Of a stretch of 64,000 nucleotides of DNA, positions 12,785-25,000 are shown one piece after another. Under the pieces are notes generated by a model. The model was not told where the DNA came from, searched no databases, and saw nothing but the letters and a program-made list of their open reading frames with translations. How positions within the stretch are numbered: the stretch's first letter is position 1; each line of letters opens with the position of its first letter. Made by a program: the position numbers and the translations under genes. This DNA is from Rhyacophila brunnea (Eukaryota > Arthropoda > Insecta > Trichoptera > Rhyacophilidae), in NCBI GenBank assembly GCA_022495005.1, contig JAGYXB010000463.1, positions 124,001-188,000 on the forward strand. The letters run 5' to 3'.

Positions 12785-13620
12785 TTTATACTACTCACAA
12801 AACACCAGACAACTCACCAAAGTTTCATTGCAATCGGATGAATGGTGTAGGTACGCATTCGAATAGAAGAAGAAGATGATGGTTATACTAATTCAGAAAC
12901 CTTTGCAGGCGTGCGCACGACAACTCACCAAAGTTTCATTGCAATCGGATGAATGGTATAGGAACGCATACGAATAGAAGAATAAGAAGATGGTTGTACT
13001 AATTCAGAAACCTTCGCGGGCTTGCGCAAAACAACTGGTCAAAATTTCATCGCAATTGGATGAATGGTATAAGAACGCATACGAATAGAAGAAGATAGAA
13101 TAGAAGAAAAAGAAGAAGAAAATGGTTGTATCAATTCAGAAACCTTTGCGGGCGTGAACACAACACTTGATTCAATTTTCATTGCAATCGTATGAATGGT
13201 ATAGGAACGCATACGAATAGAAGGAGAAGAAGATGGTTGTACTAATTCAGAGCCCTTTGCGGGCGTGCTCACAACAACTGGTCGAAATTTCATCGCAATC
13301 GGATGAATGGTATAAGAACACATACAAATAGAAGAAGATAGAATAGAAGAAGAAGATGGTTGTACTAATTCAGAAACCTTCGCGGGTGTTGGCACAATTA
13401 CTGACGAAAATTTTATTGCAATCGGATGAATGGAATAGGAACGCATACGAATAGAAGAATATAGAATAGAAGAAGAAGAACAGATGGTTGTACTAATTCA
13501 GAAACTAATCAATTACCAAAATTTCATCGCAATCGGATGAACGGTATAGGAACGCATACGGGACATATAGACAGACAGACAAACATACAGACAGACAGAC
13601 GTTCATTTTTATATATTAGT
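12785..13620. repeat. minisatellite, about 6.5 units of 111-132 bp
   Basis: Units begin ATTCAGAAACC at 12891, 13002, 13134, 13245, 13368 and 13496, with a partial unit before the first. Each contains TTGCAATCGGATGAATGG, then GAACGCATACGAATAGAAGA and a GAA-rich spacer whose length varies between units. The array ends in an ACAGACAGACAAACATACAG stretch and TTTTTATATATTAG, a tail common at insect transposon ends. A single partial copy with a similar tail follows at 13640-13745. The minus strand stays open over 135 codons here only because of the repeat structure. Confidence 0.85.
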
Positions 13621-13819
13621 ATAGCCTATACTCTTTGCGCAAGTGCAAGAAATAAGTTGACAAAGTTTTATTGCAATCGGATGAACGGTGTGGCTGCGCA
13701 TTAAATACGAACAAACAAACACACAAATATTAATTTTTATATATTAGATAAGCCCAAAGGTATAGTTTATTGGCTTTCAATTTCAATGTTTTTAAAATCA
13801 TTCTGATAATTTTCATTTT

Positions 13820-14180
13820 TGGGGGGTGCCAGGGTCTCTTGCCCCCCCCCCCCCCTCACCCCCAAAAAAATATTAAAATACATGTTAAAAGTAATGAGAT
13901 AAAAAGTACAGAGATATATAAAATATAACAAATATAAAAAATTGTGTTAAAGTAACGAGATACTCGTATATAAAATGTAAAAATATAAAATATAAAAAAA
14001 ATATATATAAAAATGATGTGTTAAATTAATGAAATAAAAAGTACAGAAATAATTTAAATTAATATACTATTGTAAAATAATAGTATACTTACATTATATT
14101 GATATGAGACTGTGAGGGTGTCTATCTTGCGTGTTGTGTTATGTTTGTGTTTATGTCCCTCCGTTTACTGATATTTGAAA
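13820..14180. other. G/C homopolymer patch, then AT-rich spacer
   Basis: A GGGGGG run at 13821-13826 faces a run of 14 C at about 13842-13855, which can pair with it. The rest is A/T-rich with repeated AAATATAAAA words and shows no coding signal. Confidence 0.5.
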
Positions 14181-14184
14181 CTTT

Positions 14185-14345
14185 TAGAATATGTATACCA
14201 GAACACGATGACAATGCATTCTATTAATAGGTACTTTTAGCCATCTTTAAGCAGAATTGAATTCATTTTCAGTTAATTCTGTTTTGTATGGATAGTTAGT
14301 TCGGAAAAAATCCGCAAGGTGGCGCTTCGATCGAATTCAATGCTT
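14185..14345 (-). repeat. dispersed repeat alpha, partial copy 3
   Basis: It matches the central part of the copies at 6015 and 61431 in reverse orientation, including AGTTAATTCTGTTTTGTATG and CATTCT...TAGGTACTTTTAGCCAT. It is a truncated copy. Confidence 0.6.
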
Positions 14346-15625
14346 CCACTTTTTCGTAACGGCGTTCGACGATTTTGAAAAAAAGAATTAACTCGCTTTT
14401 TTGTTTGTTTGTTTTTTACTTCATATCAAGTACAAGTTTTAAAAATCTCATGTATGTTATTCAATTAATAAATGTTTGAAAATTTCTTATAATTGCTCTC
14501 TTTATTACGCATTTCATCATTTTCTTCCAAGTTGATGAGATAATATATAAAAAAAACCATTTATTAATACATAATAATGTATTATAATATATTACATTAT
14601 ATTATATTGTACAATTACATTATAATTGTCGAGTTTATATGATTCAACAGAATTTAAAAACGTGGCATATAAAAAGTTCTTGTTATCTTGTAATTATTTC
14701 ATAAGTCATATTATAAAATAGTTCATACTTAAGCAATCGGCATTTTTCGTCCGATAAAAACAGTATATTATGCAGTATAGTATAATTTTTACCTATAATT
14801 AATAATCTTGCATAATTTATAACCTTTAACGTTTGTAAACCCGAATATTATTGTTTTTGGGAATTATTGGGAATATTAGTCAATCATTAGTGTCACAGAA
14901 CCTAGAAACCCAAGCATGGCAAGCGTGACTATTGAATGTTTAGCCTTTATCACTAACTTGAGAGTGGGACAAGCTTTTTGACTGGGTTATCGAACATTAA
15001 TTATGCAATCAGTAAAAAATTGCATTCGCAAAAATCCTAACTTGTTTTGGGATTATATTACATCGTTAAGAAGGAATGGTGGATTTACCAATTGGATTAC
15101 TTGGAAGGGCAAAGATGTCACTGGACACGAAATGACAGAAGCATTCACTGTTGTCGACGTAAGTTTAGAATTCTGTATCTCGATGGTAACGTCAAGAAAG
15201 CCATTATGCGGTGCAAATCTATTGACATCTTTTCAATTAATGAGGGCGACGTGTTTAGATTTATTAAAAAAACAGAAATATGTACTGGTTCTTTGGGACC
15301 GGATTATGTCCAATGCCAAAGGGCCACTTTCATATACCTATATGTTATCTAGCAATGGAGCCGGGTATATTTCCGGAACCATGGAAGATGTCAGAGGTCA
15401 GTAGTCATTTGGTTACCTTTTGTAACAAGGCGCTACACAATATGTTGGGCTTCGTCCTGCATACTTGTCGAGTCTTTTCGGATGTGTCGGATGAATTCAT
15501 TTATTAAAAGTATTTCTATTGTCTGGGTCCTGCATATGGAGGACGGAATAATTTCGATACCTCATTAGATTCATCACTTTCAACTCCTGACTCTTAGTCA
15601 GATTTTGTTCTTATGGGAAATGAAT

Positions 15626-15765
15626 GTTAGCCACTTGCTCAACCTATTAGGTCCATACTCTGACTCATACACAAATTGAAAAACAATTTGTGTACTAGCC
15701 ACACCCATGATTCGAACTTGGGACCCGAAACGTTATAGGCCAACGCTTAAGGCGATGTCTTTACC
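15626..15765 (-). repeat. tRNA-derived SINE, family 2 copy 1
   Basis: Read on the minus strand it contains a T-arm-like block, GGGTCCCAAGTTCGAATCAT, with a pol III B-box core (GTTCGAATC). The other end, TTAGCCACTTGCTCAACCTA followed by TTAGGTCCATACT, is shared with 54708-54830. Confidence 0.6.
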
Positions 15766-15838
15766 TACCATAGGCACCTAACGGAAAAATATGAAGCTTG
15801 CAATTTGATATATTTTTTGGATTATTTACAACTAAATG
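15766..15838 (+). repeat. dispersed repeat beta, copy 1
   Basis: The segment TAGGCACCTAACGGAAAAAT, ATGAAGCTTGCAATTTG and the following GATTATTTACA is repeated in the same order at 62455-62525. Short and non-coding. Confidence 0.6.
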
Positions 15839-16929
15839 ACGGCAGAGCAAGCCAAGATTCTTTTTATTTTCTAAAACTCTGTCTTTGAGCACTAAGATGC
15901 ATGGTTGCTACATCAGCATTGCTTCGGGACAACGAAGTGTGGCACTAAAATCTTTTCATTCTGGCACGTTTATAGCGTCATGGAAGGTGGCCGTGCATAA
16001 ACCGCGGCTGCATATACATGGCGGATGGAGATGGGGAATGAGAGTAAACTGACATTTATTAGCCATATAGTTACCATTTATAATAAGGCGCTTAAGATGC
16101 TGGGCTTCGTCATGCGTACTTCCCGGGTCTTTTCGGATGTTACGGTATTAAAATTTTTGTTTAATTCTTTAGTTCGAAGCAGGCTTAAGAGTGGGTCTAT
16201 TGTTTAGGCACCGCATCAGTTGAAGTATGGCTTTATGGTCGAGAGGGTTCAGAAGAAATTCTTGAGACTCCTTTACTTGGGGTTGTATGGATACTATCCG
16301 TGGCTTTATCCAAATGACTTTCTCTTAGGTATGCTTACATTCTGCAGTCTACAATTTAGAAGAGATTTTTATTTAGCTACGTATTTTTTTCGACTTATAA
16401 ATGAGAATTCTGCCATTCTGGGCAGTGTTGACCTGTGTGTCCTTGATAACTATCTTAAAAATAGAGAGCATCAGTTGTTTATTCTCCCAAGGTGCAGAAC
16501 GAATGTGCACTGGTAATGCCAATTGGGAGGGCGATAACTATGTTCAACCAAATTGCTTCGGGTGTTGATATATTCCACTTGCGTGAGGGTGAGTTTAGGT
16601 GGATTATTAAAATAGGGTATCCTTAGCTAACTTAGTGTATTTCTTTGAACTACTATAGATGTATAATTGTATTTTCACTGCGTTTGTATGTTTATATTAT
16701 GTTCTCTTTTTATATTTTCATTTATATCCCTTTTATTACTTTTCTTTTTTCTTTCTTCTTTATAATACTGTTGTATGTCATGTTTTGAATGTCCTAAACT
16801 TATAATTTGTAATGTTCACAATATGTCAAATAAATAAATTCAATTGAAATTGAATTGAATGATGGAGAGGGTATAGAAAAAATTATGAGACTACTTTATT
16901 TTAAGCTGTTTGGATAATATTAATCATAT

Positions 16930-17725
16930 TAATGAAATAAAGAAATTAATGGGAGCTAGCATGCCGTACCGGGTGTAGTATAACAAGTTCTCGATTATGG
17001 AAAAAAGTGGGATACATTTAAATACGACTTGTTAAATATGATATGTTATTAACAGTAGTTATATCTGTCTTAAAGTATGCATTAAAATAGTCGGCGCACT
17101 TTGAACCCCCAGGTTTTATGGCCTAAAGTAGTAAAGCGAACCTTGCTTCAAAATAATTGACACCACGTAGGTAGCGTAGAGTAAGTCAGTTCCTATTAAT
17201 TTTGTGTTTTGGTTTTAGCCGTACGCCAGGTGCTTCACCGGAGGCTGTTACTTGGATTTAGTACATGACGGTTCTAGCTGATTATATGGCTAGTTCTATG
17301 ATTTTGTTTCTTCCTTCTAAACATATTTTTTGCATATGAAAACCTTTTCATAACAATACCTAGCCGAAGTTCAAATTCCGACTAAACTATTTTTATATAC
17401 TGAAGGTTGAACCCATCTAAAACATATTATTTTTAAACATTAAAATTATTGTAAAAAATATAAAATTATAAATGTTATGATTAACTATTTTTTTAAATCA
17501 ATGTAAATACTTTTATTGTTAGGAAAATTGGTACTCTATTCCATAAAAAGTAAAATAGGTTACGAAATCAACAAAAGTAGGAATAGCGATAAAAAAATTG
17601 TATAACCACTCAGTATATTAATATTTTTGTCATTATGAGTGCATCATTAATATTAGGATAACATATTTTAATAGTCTCATGAAAATATTACAAATCGATT
17701 ATACTGAAATGATTACGTATTATCT
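16930..17725. other. interval without supported genes
   Basis: Unstructured AT-rich DNA. I see no exon, RNA gene or element boundary. Confidence 0.5.
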
Positions 17726-17729
17726 AGAT

Positions 17730-18050
17730 CAGCGTTTCTTAACCTATGGGTCACGATCCAAAATTTGGGTCGATTGGTATATTAAGTGGGTCGCGAAATA
17801 TTCTCAACAAAACAATATTACTAAGCTCTGTAGTATTAAATAATAAATCATTGAAACCAAATAAATTTAAAAGACATATTGAAACGAAGCTTAAAACTTT
17901 TACGTTTTACTGGTAAAGATCGCAGTTTTTTGAGAGAAGACAAGAACAGATCAAAAGACAGCGCTTATAATATCGTACATTCCGTTCAACAAGCTACATT
18001 GTGAAAATCAGGATTTTCTGCTTTGAGTATAATGAAAGCCAAATTTTAAA
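17730..18050 (+). mobile_element. hAT element relic with transposase N-terminal fragment
   Basis: CAGCGTTTCTTAACCTATGG at 17730 followed by GTCACG and GGGTCG words is a typical hAT left end of the ZBED/SCAND3-like group. From about 17868 the plus strand gives KRHIETKLKTF, RSQFFERRQEQIKRQ and, after a shift, STSYIVKIRI. This corresponds to the segment after the BED finger (KRHxExxH, then a Tyr/Val-Ala-x-RIA-like segment). Stops interrupt it and no right end was found. Confidence 0.55.
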
Positions 18051-18274
18051 ATAGACTGCAGCCAAGGCCTGAACAAAAACGATGCATAAGTGCGAGTGGG
18101 AAAGTATTCGGCACCCTTATAATCTCTGCGACACGCGCTAGAGGTTCGCAGATGTGGGCACAAATCTTACCTTATTGCTTAACTAAGCGTCGATAACCGT
18201 GTTGCTAAAATTGCTATTTTTTGTGTTGAACATAAAGTCAGTGGTAAATATTTTTAGTTAATTAAGTAGAAAAG

Positions 18275-18345
18275 ATGGTTTTGTGTGTTTTATTAAAATG
18301 TAGTAGCCGTACTGATAAGCAAGAAGATGGTATTACGTTTCATAG
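18275..18345 (+). pseudogene. THAP-type zinc finger first exon
   Basis: The ATG at 18275 begins 23 complete codons, starting MVLCVLLKCSSR and ending DGITFH, then AG and a GTAAGTTG donor at 18346. The Met-x-x-Cys-x4-Cys spacing followed by G-I-T/S-F-H is the start of THAP DNA-binding domains, which normally continue R-F-P in the next exon. I could not find that exon downstream, so the gene is either broken, spread over a long intron, or a remnant of a THAP-bearing transposon (P-type) or a host THAP gene. Confidence 0.45.
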
Positions 18346-18349
18346 GTAA

Positions 18350-19220
18350 GTTGATACATGTTCGTGATAATTTATGTGTATATTATTATATATTTTGATA
18401 TCAAGTGACCGTGTTTCTTTAAAATAACTTAAATTATGGATATTTTTACCTAATGGTTGCATTTTGACCGCTTAAAAATATTAAAGTAAATAATATTACT
18501 AACGTAAAAAAAATAGAAAAATATACTTTAATTCTGAGCGTCTAGTGCGAGCACTAGCGAAATGGTCTATGGTCTCGAACATTTGTAAACGAATACGTTC
18601 GCTCGCCCATAAACCAAACGCACGGCACGCAGCTTCATTTAGCAATGCAATGAGTGGCGTCTAGATGTATCTATAGTCTAAGACTGCAGCCAAAATAAGA
18701 CCTGAGATGCAGCCTGTCTAATATAACACCAAACTTTGATGAGCTCTCAAATCTTATTCAAAGCCAAGGTTCACACTAATAGGATCAAAGTGTTATTTAC
18801 TAAAACTGTATTAAGTATTTTTATAAGTTTTTTTTTTATTAACCGCAAAAATCATACTAACTTATTTTCCTGTTTTTACTTATCTACAACTTAGCAAAAT
18901 ATACCTAATAAGATTTATAATATATCAGATGTTCAATTCATGTTTGACTTTTCAATACAAAATTTCGAGTAACGGGTGAAAAAACCACAGTTACGCAGCA
19001 CGAACATACCCGAATTTAACCGAGGTGTGCAAATAAAAGATGTATTTTACTTGACATGTCTACTTAACATAAATTTTTACCATATTACGAATTTAGTAAA
19101 TTATTGTAGATAACAGCCGATAACCGCTGATAACCACCTATTGTGAAAAATTGCTTCCATGTTAATTTGGATCGATAAAAATAACAGAAATATTCTAAAG
19201 TATTAATTGATAAGAATAGC
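18350..19220. other. interval without supported genes
   Basis: No exon was found to continue the THAP start. The word AGACTGCAGCCAA at about 18053 recurs at about 18681 in the same orientation, flanking the THAP exon at a distance of about 630 bp. The rest is AT-rich. Confidence 0.4.
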
Positions 19221-19224
19221 TGTG

Positions 19225-19370
19225 CAGGGGTGGCTAAATTTTTTGTTGTTGTGGTCAACTTTTTGTATATAAATATTATGATCGCGAGCTACATGAAAAA
19301 ATCGCATAACAATGGGCGAAGAACGTATTAATATGATTATAACAGTGGCGAATGGTGACTTTTGGAAAGG
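19225..19370 (+). mobile_element. hAT-like terminal words
   Basis: CAGGGGTGGCTAAATTTTTT at 19225 and CAGTGGCGAATGGTGACTTT at 19343 each look like a hAT left end. Neither has a matching partner or an 8-bp duplication here, so these are at most relics. Confidence 0.3.
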
Positions 19371-19379
19371 GGTAGGCTG

Positions 19380-20505
19380 TGGAGATCTGATAAAAAGAAC
19401 ACACTTGTCAGGTATACTTACGAGAAATAAGAAGATAATACGATATTACTACTAATGAATAGGTACACACTAATGACAATGACACACTAGCTTAATGAAA
19501 CTACCAAAACTCACTGACGACATAAAATTAAGCGATCAGTTTAAATTAAGTATGTATTTTTTTTAAAACATACACATCGAAAATCATTAGATAAAAGTTC
19601 TTTTTATTTTTAAAAATAGTGTATATTTATTAATATTCGATTAAACAGCATAGAAGTTATTTTTTTAAATTATCTAATTATTAATTATTTAGTTTTAGGC
19701 TCTGCGATTGGAGCTTACTTTAGTTCATACAATTTGATAGACTGGGCGAGCCTACGTGACGTAAAGTCGATACGAAAAAAAATAATAATTATTTGAAACA
19801 TCATCTGACCTTTATTTACGTCAAGACAGATGGCGCGCTGTGGTTTATTTTTTAAAACCGTTGCAGATTATTTTGTAACTATCTGTGTAATACATTCCTA
19901 CACATACGGCATCTCTCGTTGGCAAAACAAATTATTTTATAGAATAAAATATAATCAAGTGATTATATAATAAATAAGTCAATATGCAATTAAACAATAT
20001 TTTTCTTAAGAAGATAGGCTTCAAATAATCGCCTAGTATGGAGTCTTCGTTACTGAATTATAATATACTATTATGTATATTTTATGTTTTTTGTTGCAGA
20101 TTAGTTGAATGATATATCCCAAATGAGATTGTTTTTTTCCATGATGTTTAATTTTATAAGTTTTGAGACAACCTACAATCATGTGATATATATATTGAAT
20201 TCTTATTCTCGTCCTCCATAACGTTTCACATTTTTATGATTGATAAACATTAAAAAATAATTTTGATGAAAGGCTACTAACCATCTCACTGCGATTGTTT
20301 TACCATTTTTAAAGTTTCACATTAAAATTACTCAATGATTGTCGTACATACTACATATGTTATTAAAATTGTTCACTGATATGAATGTTGTAAAATAATG
20401 GTTCCTAATAATAAAACTATCATGCCTGCAATCTACTAGTTGATAGAGATCGACCTGTTGGCCGTGTTGATATATTTTTATAATGAAATTATTTATTTTA
20501 CTTTT
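19380..20505. other. interval without supported genes
   Basis: AT-rich, no coding signal. I looked here for exons 1-3 of the family whose decayed last exon begins at 20511 and did not find them. Confidence 0.5.
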
Positions 20506-20510
20506 TTTAG

Positions 20511-20673
20511 GTAAAAGAGAGACAGGTTTGCTTTGACAAGTTTAATTAACTTCATATTATATAGAGGAAAAACTATATATGGGTTTTATAAATATGTGTT
20601 TTAAACAATTATAAAGAAAGGAAATCAGTTTTGTGTATCGTTTGTTGTAGAAAATGTTCCGATTAATATTTAA
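20511..20673 (+). pseudogene. decayed last exon of the secreted family
   Basis: It is preceded by a pyrimidine tract and TTTTTTTAG acceptor, and starts GTAAAAGAGAGACAG like exon 4 of A and D. A deletion after about 12 codons shifts the frame. In the shifted frame GKTIYGFYKYVF, then a stop, then KKGNQFCVSFVVENVPINI are clear, matching GKGFFGFYKYV and GN-x-FC-x-SF in the intact copies. It lies between genes A and B on the same strand. It is either the last trace of a lost copy or a dead alternative last exon. Confidence 0.75.
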
Positions 20674-20689
20674 TACTGAAAAATCATTA

Positions 20690-22060
20690 TTCATTCTAAT
20701 GTTTTGATTTAAAATACATTCTCTATTCACTAACTATGTTAGGTACCTAATAAAAGTAGCTACAAACGTATTCCTACTCACTTACTTTTCAGTAAATATT
20801 CGGTTACCCTAAAATATTCATTTCAAACACTTAACAATACGTTATAAAACCATTGGAAAGACAGAAAAAAATGGTAAGTAACTAAATGAGAATTACAATC
20901 ATATCATATATAGGTATTTATGTAGTTACATCATTAAATTATTTAAAACCAATATTGACATCTCGTAAAATTTGTATTGAATCTAATTGGAATATTACTG
21001 TTTGCAAACAAGCGCCGAATTTTGTAACATATATTATACAGATTATACTCCATGGTGAAATTTTCCACGAACAATTTATTCGTCTTTTGATTAAATGCTA
21101 TACGAACACATGTTTCAAGGACAACTGAAAACGGCTCATGAAGAAGTGTCTTGCAGCCAACTTCATACGTACAACTTACATGTAACCGTTATAAATTGTT
21201 TTTTATAGAGTACGCCAAGCCTCTAAATCTAACATATTAATATAACCTATTTGAAGATTGTCATAATGACGGAAGAAAATTGAGCTAGAGCTCTTAAGGT
21301 TGCATAATATGGCTCACTATTTATGGGGATTACCGGCTACGCCTCCAAGATATGGTAACCTAGGATTACATCATTATCTTAGGTAAGATGTTCTCGGCGG
21401 ACAGCGACTCTTTTTGATCTCGTTGACAAAATCCAACATAACGACGTCATCAGATGCACTTCCTGCCTTGACAGAGTTGCCTGCCTCTCAATCTGCACGT
21501 CCAATGTATTAACGTCATTCCAACAAACATAAATTATTTACTCAATATGGAGATTAGTTAGGTACCTATATCATAACCAACAATAATCATTGACGAGTTG
21601 ATTACAAAAACGCCATTATTTGTCAAAAAATATGATTTCTCAAGAGAGAAAAAAAACTTTTAAAACATAATTATGACGTTTTTATAGAAACAATGATTTT
21701 TCAGACTAACATAATTATTTATGTTCTGACCTATGCCATATTTCTCAAATCTCAAAACAGATATATAGGCAGATATCGTAAACGCTCACAAGATAACATT
21801 CAAATGTTGATTTCTATAAAAAATTACATATTTTGACATCAACTCCAATTGCACATAATTATAAGAATGTTTTTGTTATTTTAATGTAGGTAGCCATATT
21901 TTACGGTGCACCGGTACCATTATGAAAATATAGTTAAATAATGACATGAAATCACAAATTAATGTAGTGATTTAGAGTCTATATTTCATTACTATTAAAT
22001 TTCACATCTTCCTATAATCAAAAATACATGTTGACTAGCATACTAGTTTCACATATTCAT
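20690..22060. other. interval without supported genes
   Basis: An 80-codon open stretch (20886-21128) with several cysteines has no recognisable motif and no supporting context. I would not call it a gene. The rest is AT-rich. Confidence 0.4.
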
Positions 22061-22064
22061 CATA

Positions 22065-25000
22065 ATGGTGGTCAAGAGTACATTGGTGGGAATGCTTCTC
22101 ATAGTATTTTGCGCTGGTTTTTCTCTAATAAATATGGATATTATGAAAAATTATGTAAGTGAGAGAAAAGGTTCTTATTTTATAATAACATTAAGTAATC
22201 ACCTGTCAGTATTAGTCATTGCAATCTTTCAATAGGTAGACCACAATTTTCCCGGCTTGGTCGCACACCTGTTAATAAAAAAATATTTTTACTGCATATT
22301 ATATTAATGTATCTAACGAGAATAAATTGATCCCAATAAAACAAATCGAAATATATAATTTTATAAGTACTATATTGTTATAATTAGGTACTTATATAAG
22401 AAGTCGTACATATACTTTTGTATAGTTCTGACGGCATTATTATAGAAAATGTGAGAAATATAATAATAACTTTATCGAACCTAAAGAAAAGTATTTTGTT
22501 ACTATCAATATACTATATGTTAATTTAACTCAAAGTGTATAATATGTATATCAGTCGCAAAGGGTGTTAAGAGGCTGTTAAGATGCAACCTAAATAGTGC
22601 ACGCTAAACTTTGTCAGCCATACGTATTTGTTTTCATTGAATAAGACTACAATAATTTACAGATGGTGTTGGTTGGTTTATAAAATGCAATTAAACCTTG
22701 TGAAAACTTAGCCATAATAGATAAATAGTCAACAAAATACTCATATATCTATATAATATTTAAATGTATGCCATTAAATCATTTAATATTATAGTTTGGT
22801 TAGGCACGGCTTAATGAATTTATTAAAAAAAAATTGACAACATGTGTTATTTATGTATTCATAATTCAACGAAAATAAATAAATATTAATGAAAAAGTGT
22901 GCAAAATTTTGTCGGATATCCCAAAGTATTCACACCAAAACTATTATGATTAGACAGGGTTTAATTGACTTTAAAAAACTAATTAACACCATTTGTAAAT
23001 TGTAGTATTAGTTCAATAAAAACAAATACGTGCCAAAGTTTAATGTACACTATATATGTCAGATCTTAACAGCCTACATCCATCGTTCGTCACTGACGTA
23101 TATATTATTATATCTGTGGAACTGCCAAATTTTTCCGCTAATTTAGAGACACGTAATGCGATGAAAATTCATTACATTAAAATGTCGTGAGCCACAGGTT
23201 TGATTTTCAGATATCGAAAATTTATATACTTAATATTTTTTTTTTCAAAGTGTTTGGAGTCAGAGTAGGGATTTTATAAATTAATTTATCGTAAAAATTA
23301 AATACTCTTAAGATAACTTCCACTCTGTAGGAAGCACCTGTGGAGAATAATTATTATGATCCTCTTAAGATCAAACATGTGATATATTGTAACAGTATAT
23401 CGTTCGAGACTTTCGCGGTTGTTTGTTAGCCCATCGTACATATTAATACGGTTAGGATCACTGTAGAGAAAGATTGGAGAATGGTCTCTGCAACGAACCC
23501 GTAATGCAAAGAAAAGAAGGAAGACAAATATCTGGTGACTAAGGAATTCAATCCCGTGCCAAAATTTTTATCCCGGGATTACAATTTGACGATCCCGGGA
23601 TCCCGGGACTGATTTCGGGATTGACATTTTTTTCGATAGTTAATATTAAATTTCTATATAATATACAAATTTAATGAGATTGATAAAATCGGGCAAAAAT
23701 TTCTAGTAAGTATAATTTATACCTACTAGAAATTATTATTGAATTTAACGTTTTGCATTTGTAGAATATTTTTCTATAAAGAAAGTCTCGTTTGATTTAT
23801 GCATAATTTAGAAAAAAATGTTATATTATGCATGTTAAACACAATAAATTATTGTCCAAATGAGAACTGACTGCTTTTTGCATAACTACTATTTAATTGG
23901 AATGAATTGAACCCAAAATGATCCAAATGTAATTATTTTACCTATGTTTTCAGGGTAGTGTCAGAATAGTATTTTCTAATTTTTCAACTTGCAGAGGAAT
24001 TAAACATAGAAATTTGACAGTTCTCCATTTGACCATGGTCAATTCTCCAAGCAATAAGAGTACATTAGTCGTTGGAAATTACACAATGAATGAGGATGCA
24101 GCGAATGTGATGGTAATACCATTATATATTTGTATACAATTACAGCAAAATTATTATGGCTGAATGCTTGTTTTTCTGGGGAAAACTTATATATTCAAAG
24201 TATATTTTAAATTCAATGCATTATTTTTATTATACTTTATACATAGGAGCATAGAAAACCAACTTTTTGCAATCTGTCTAGCGACGGGCAAAACATACGG
24301 ATACTGGGTGTAAGGTGATACGCCTGAGAGAGAAGAAGCGACGATGGACGTGGCTTGACCACGTGCTGCCTGTAGATAATTTAAATTTGGTTTGCCTGTT
24401 TTTCAAGCCAACTGAATTCCGGCGTCGAGGAAGGCCGCTAAATTCTATCTCCAGTGTGTATACGGCGGAGTTACGGAATGCTGGTTTAACATGGAACGAT
24501 GCAGAAGCTGGCGAGCGACAGCGATTCCCGGAGGCGTAGTGTAGTTCATATGCTCCAACTAAGGCTCGGACGTAGTGAAATAAGAATATACAGACAGGAA
24601 TTATTATTGGTTGCAACTTGAATAAATCTTTATATAATATTTTGTTGAATTCGACAACAAACTCATAATAATGTATATTATGGATTATTGCAGTCATTTT
24701 TAAAAATCTGGATTGCACAGATTTCACATGAGTCATTGATTGTAACGGTCTTCATTAAATTATAAATCTTTATTTAGGTAGCTACATGGTTAACAAAATT
24801 TATATTGTTTTAGGCTAAAGTCGTAGTACACCATTTATCTAAAAGAGGGCCTCTAAAAATTGCAAATATCAATGAAGCCAGCATATGCACTCCTGGAAAT
24901 GATTTTATGGTCCGCATATTTAAAAATATTGCCGAAATTGATAAAAATTGTGTAGCTCAAAAGGTAAGTACCTATTTCTCATGAATTAATAGGAAATTAG

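Larger units (their letters stand above)
14940..16920 (+). mobile_element. mosaic of Jockey/I-like LINE fragments
   Basis: At least three overlapping polymerase fragments lie in tandem. 15003-15160 gives NPNLFWDYITSLRRNGG, a pre-RT segment. 15355-15395 gives PGIFPEPWKMS and 15960-16010 gives SGTFIASWKVA, two versions of the same RT motif. 15399-15490 and 16054-16200 are two versions of the segment NKAL-x-MLGFV-x-x-x-RVFSDV. 16220-16600 is the long C-terminal part (MVERVQKKFLRLL, then YLKNREHQLFILPRCRTN). The 3' end has AATAAATAAATTC at about 16830-16845. 16858-16920 starts yet another short copy (MMERV). Stops and shifts are frequent. The same 3' family recurs reversed at 54833-55303. Confidence 0.7.

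Noticed and set aside
13039..13446. 135-codon minus-strand open frame with repeated SYTIHPIAMKF-like units
   Set aside because: It is the translation of the minisatellite in one frame. The repeat explains both openness and periodicity.
20886..21128. Possible small cysteine-containing secreted peptide
   Set aside because: No convincing signal peptide, no paralogs in the window, and no splice or promoter evidence.
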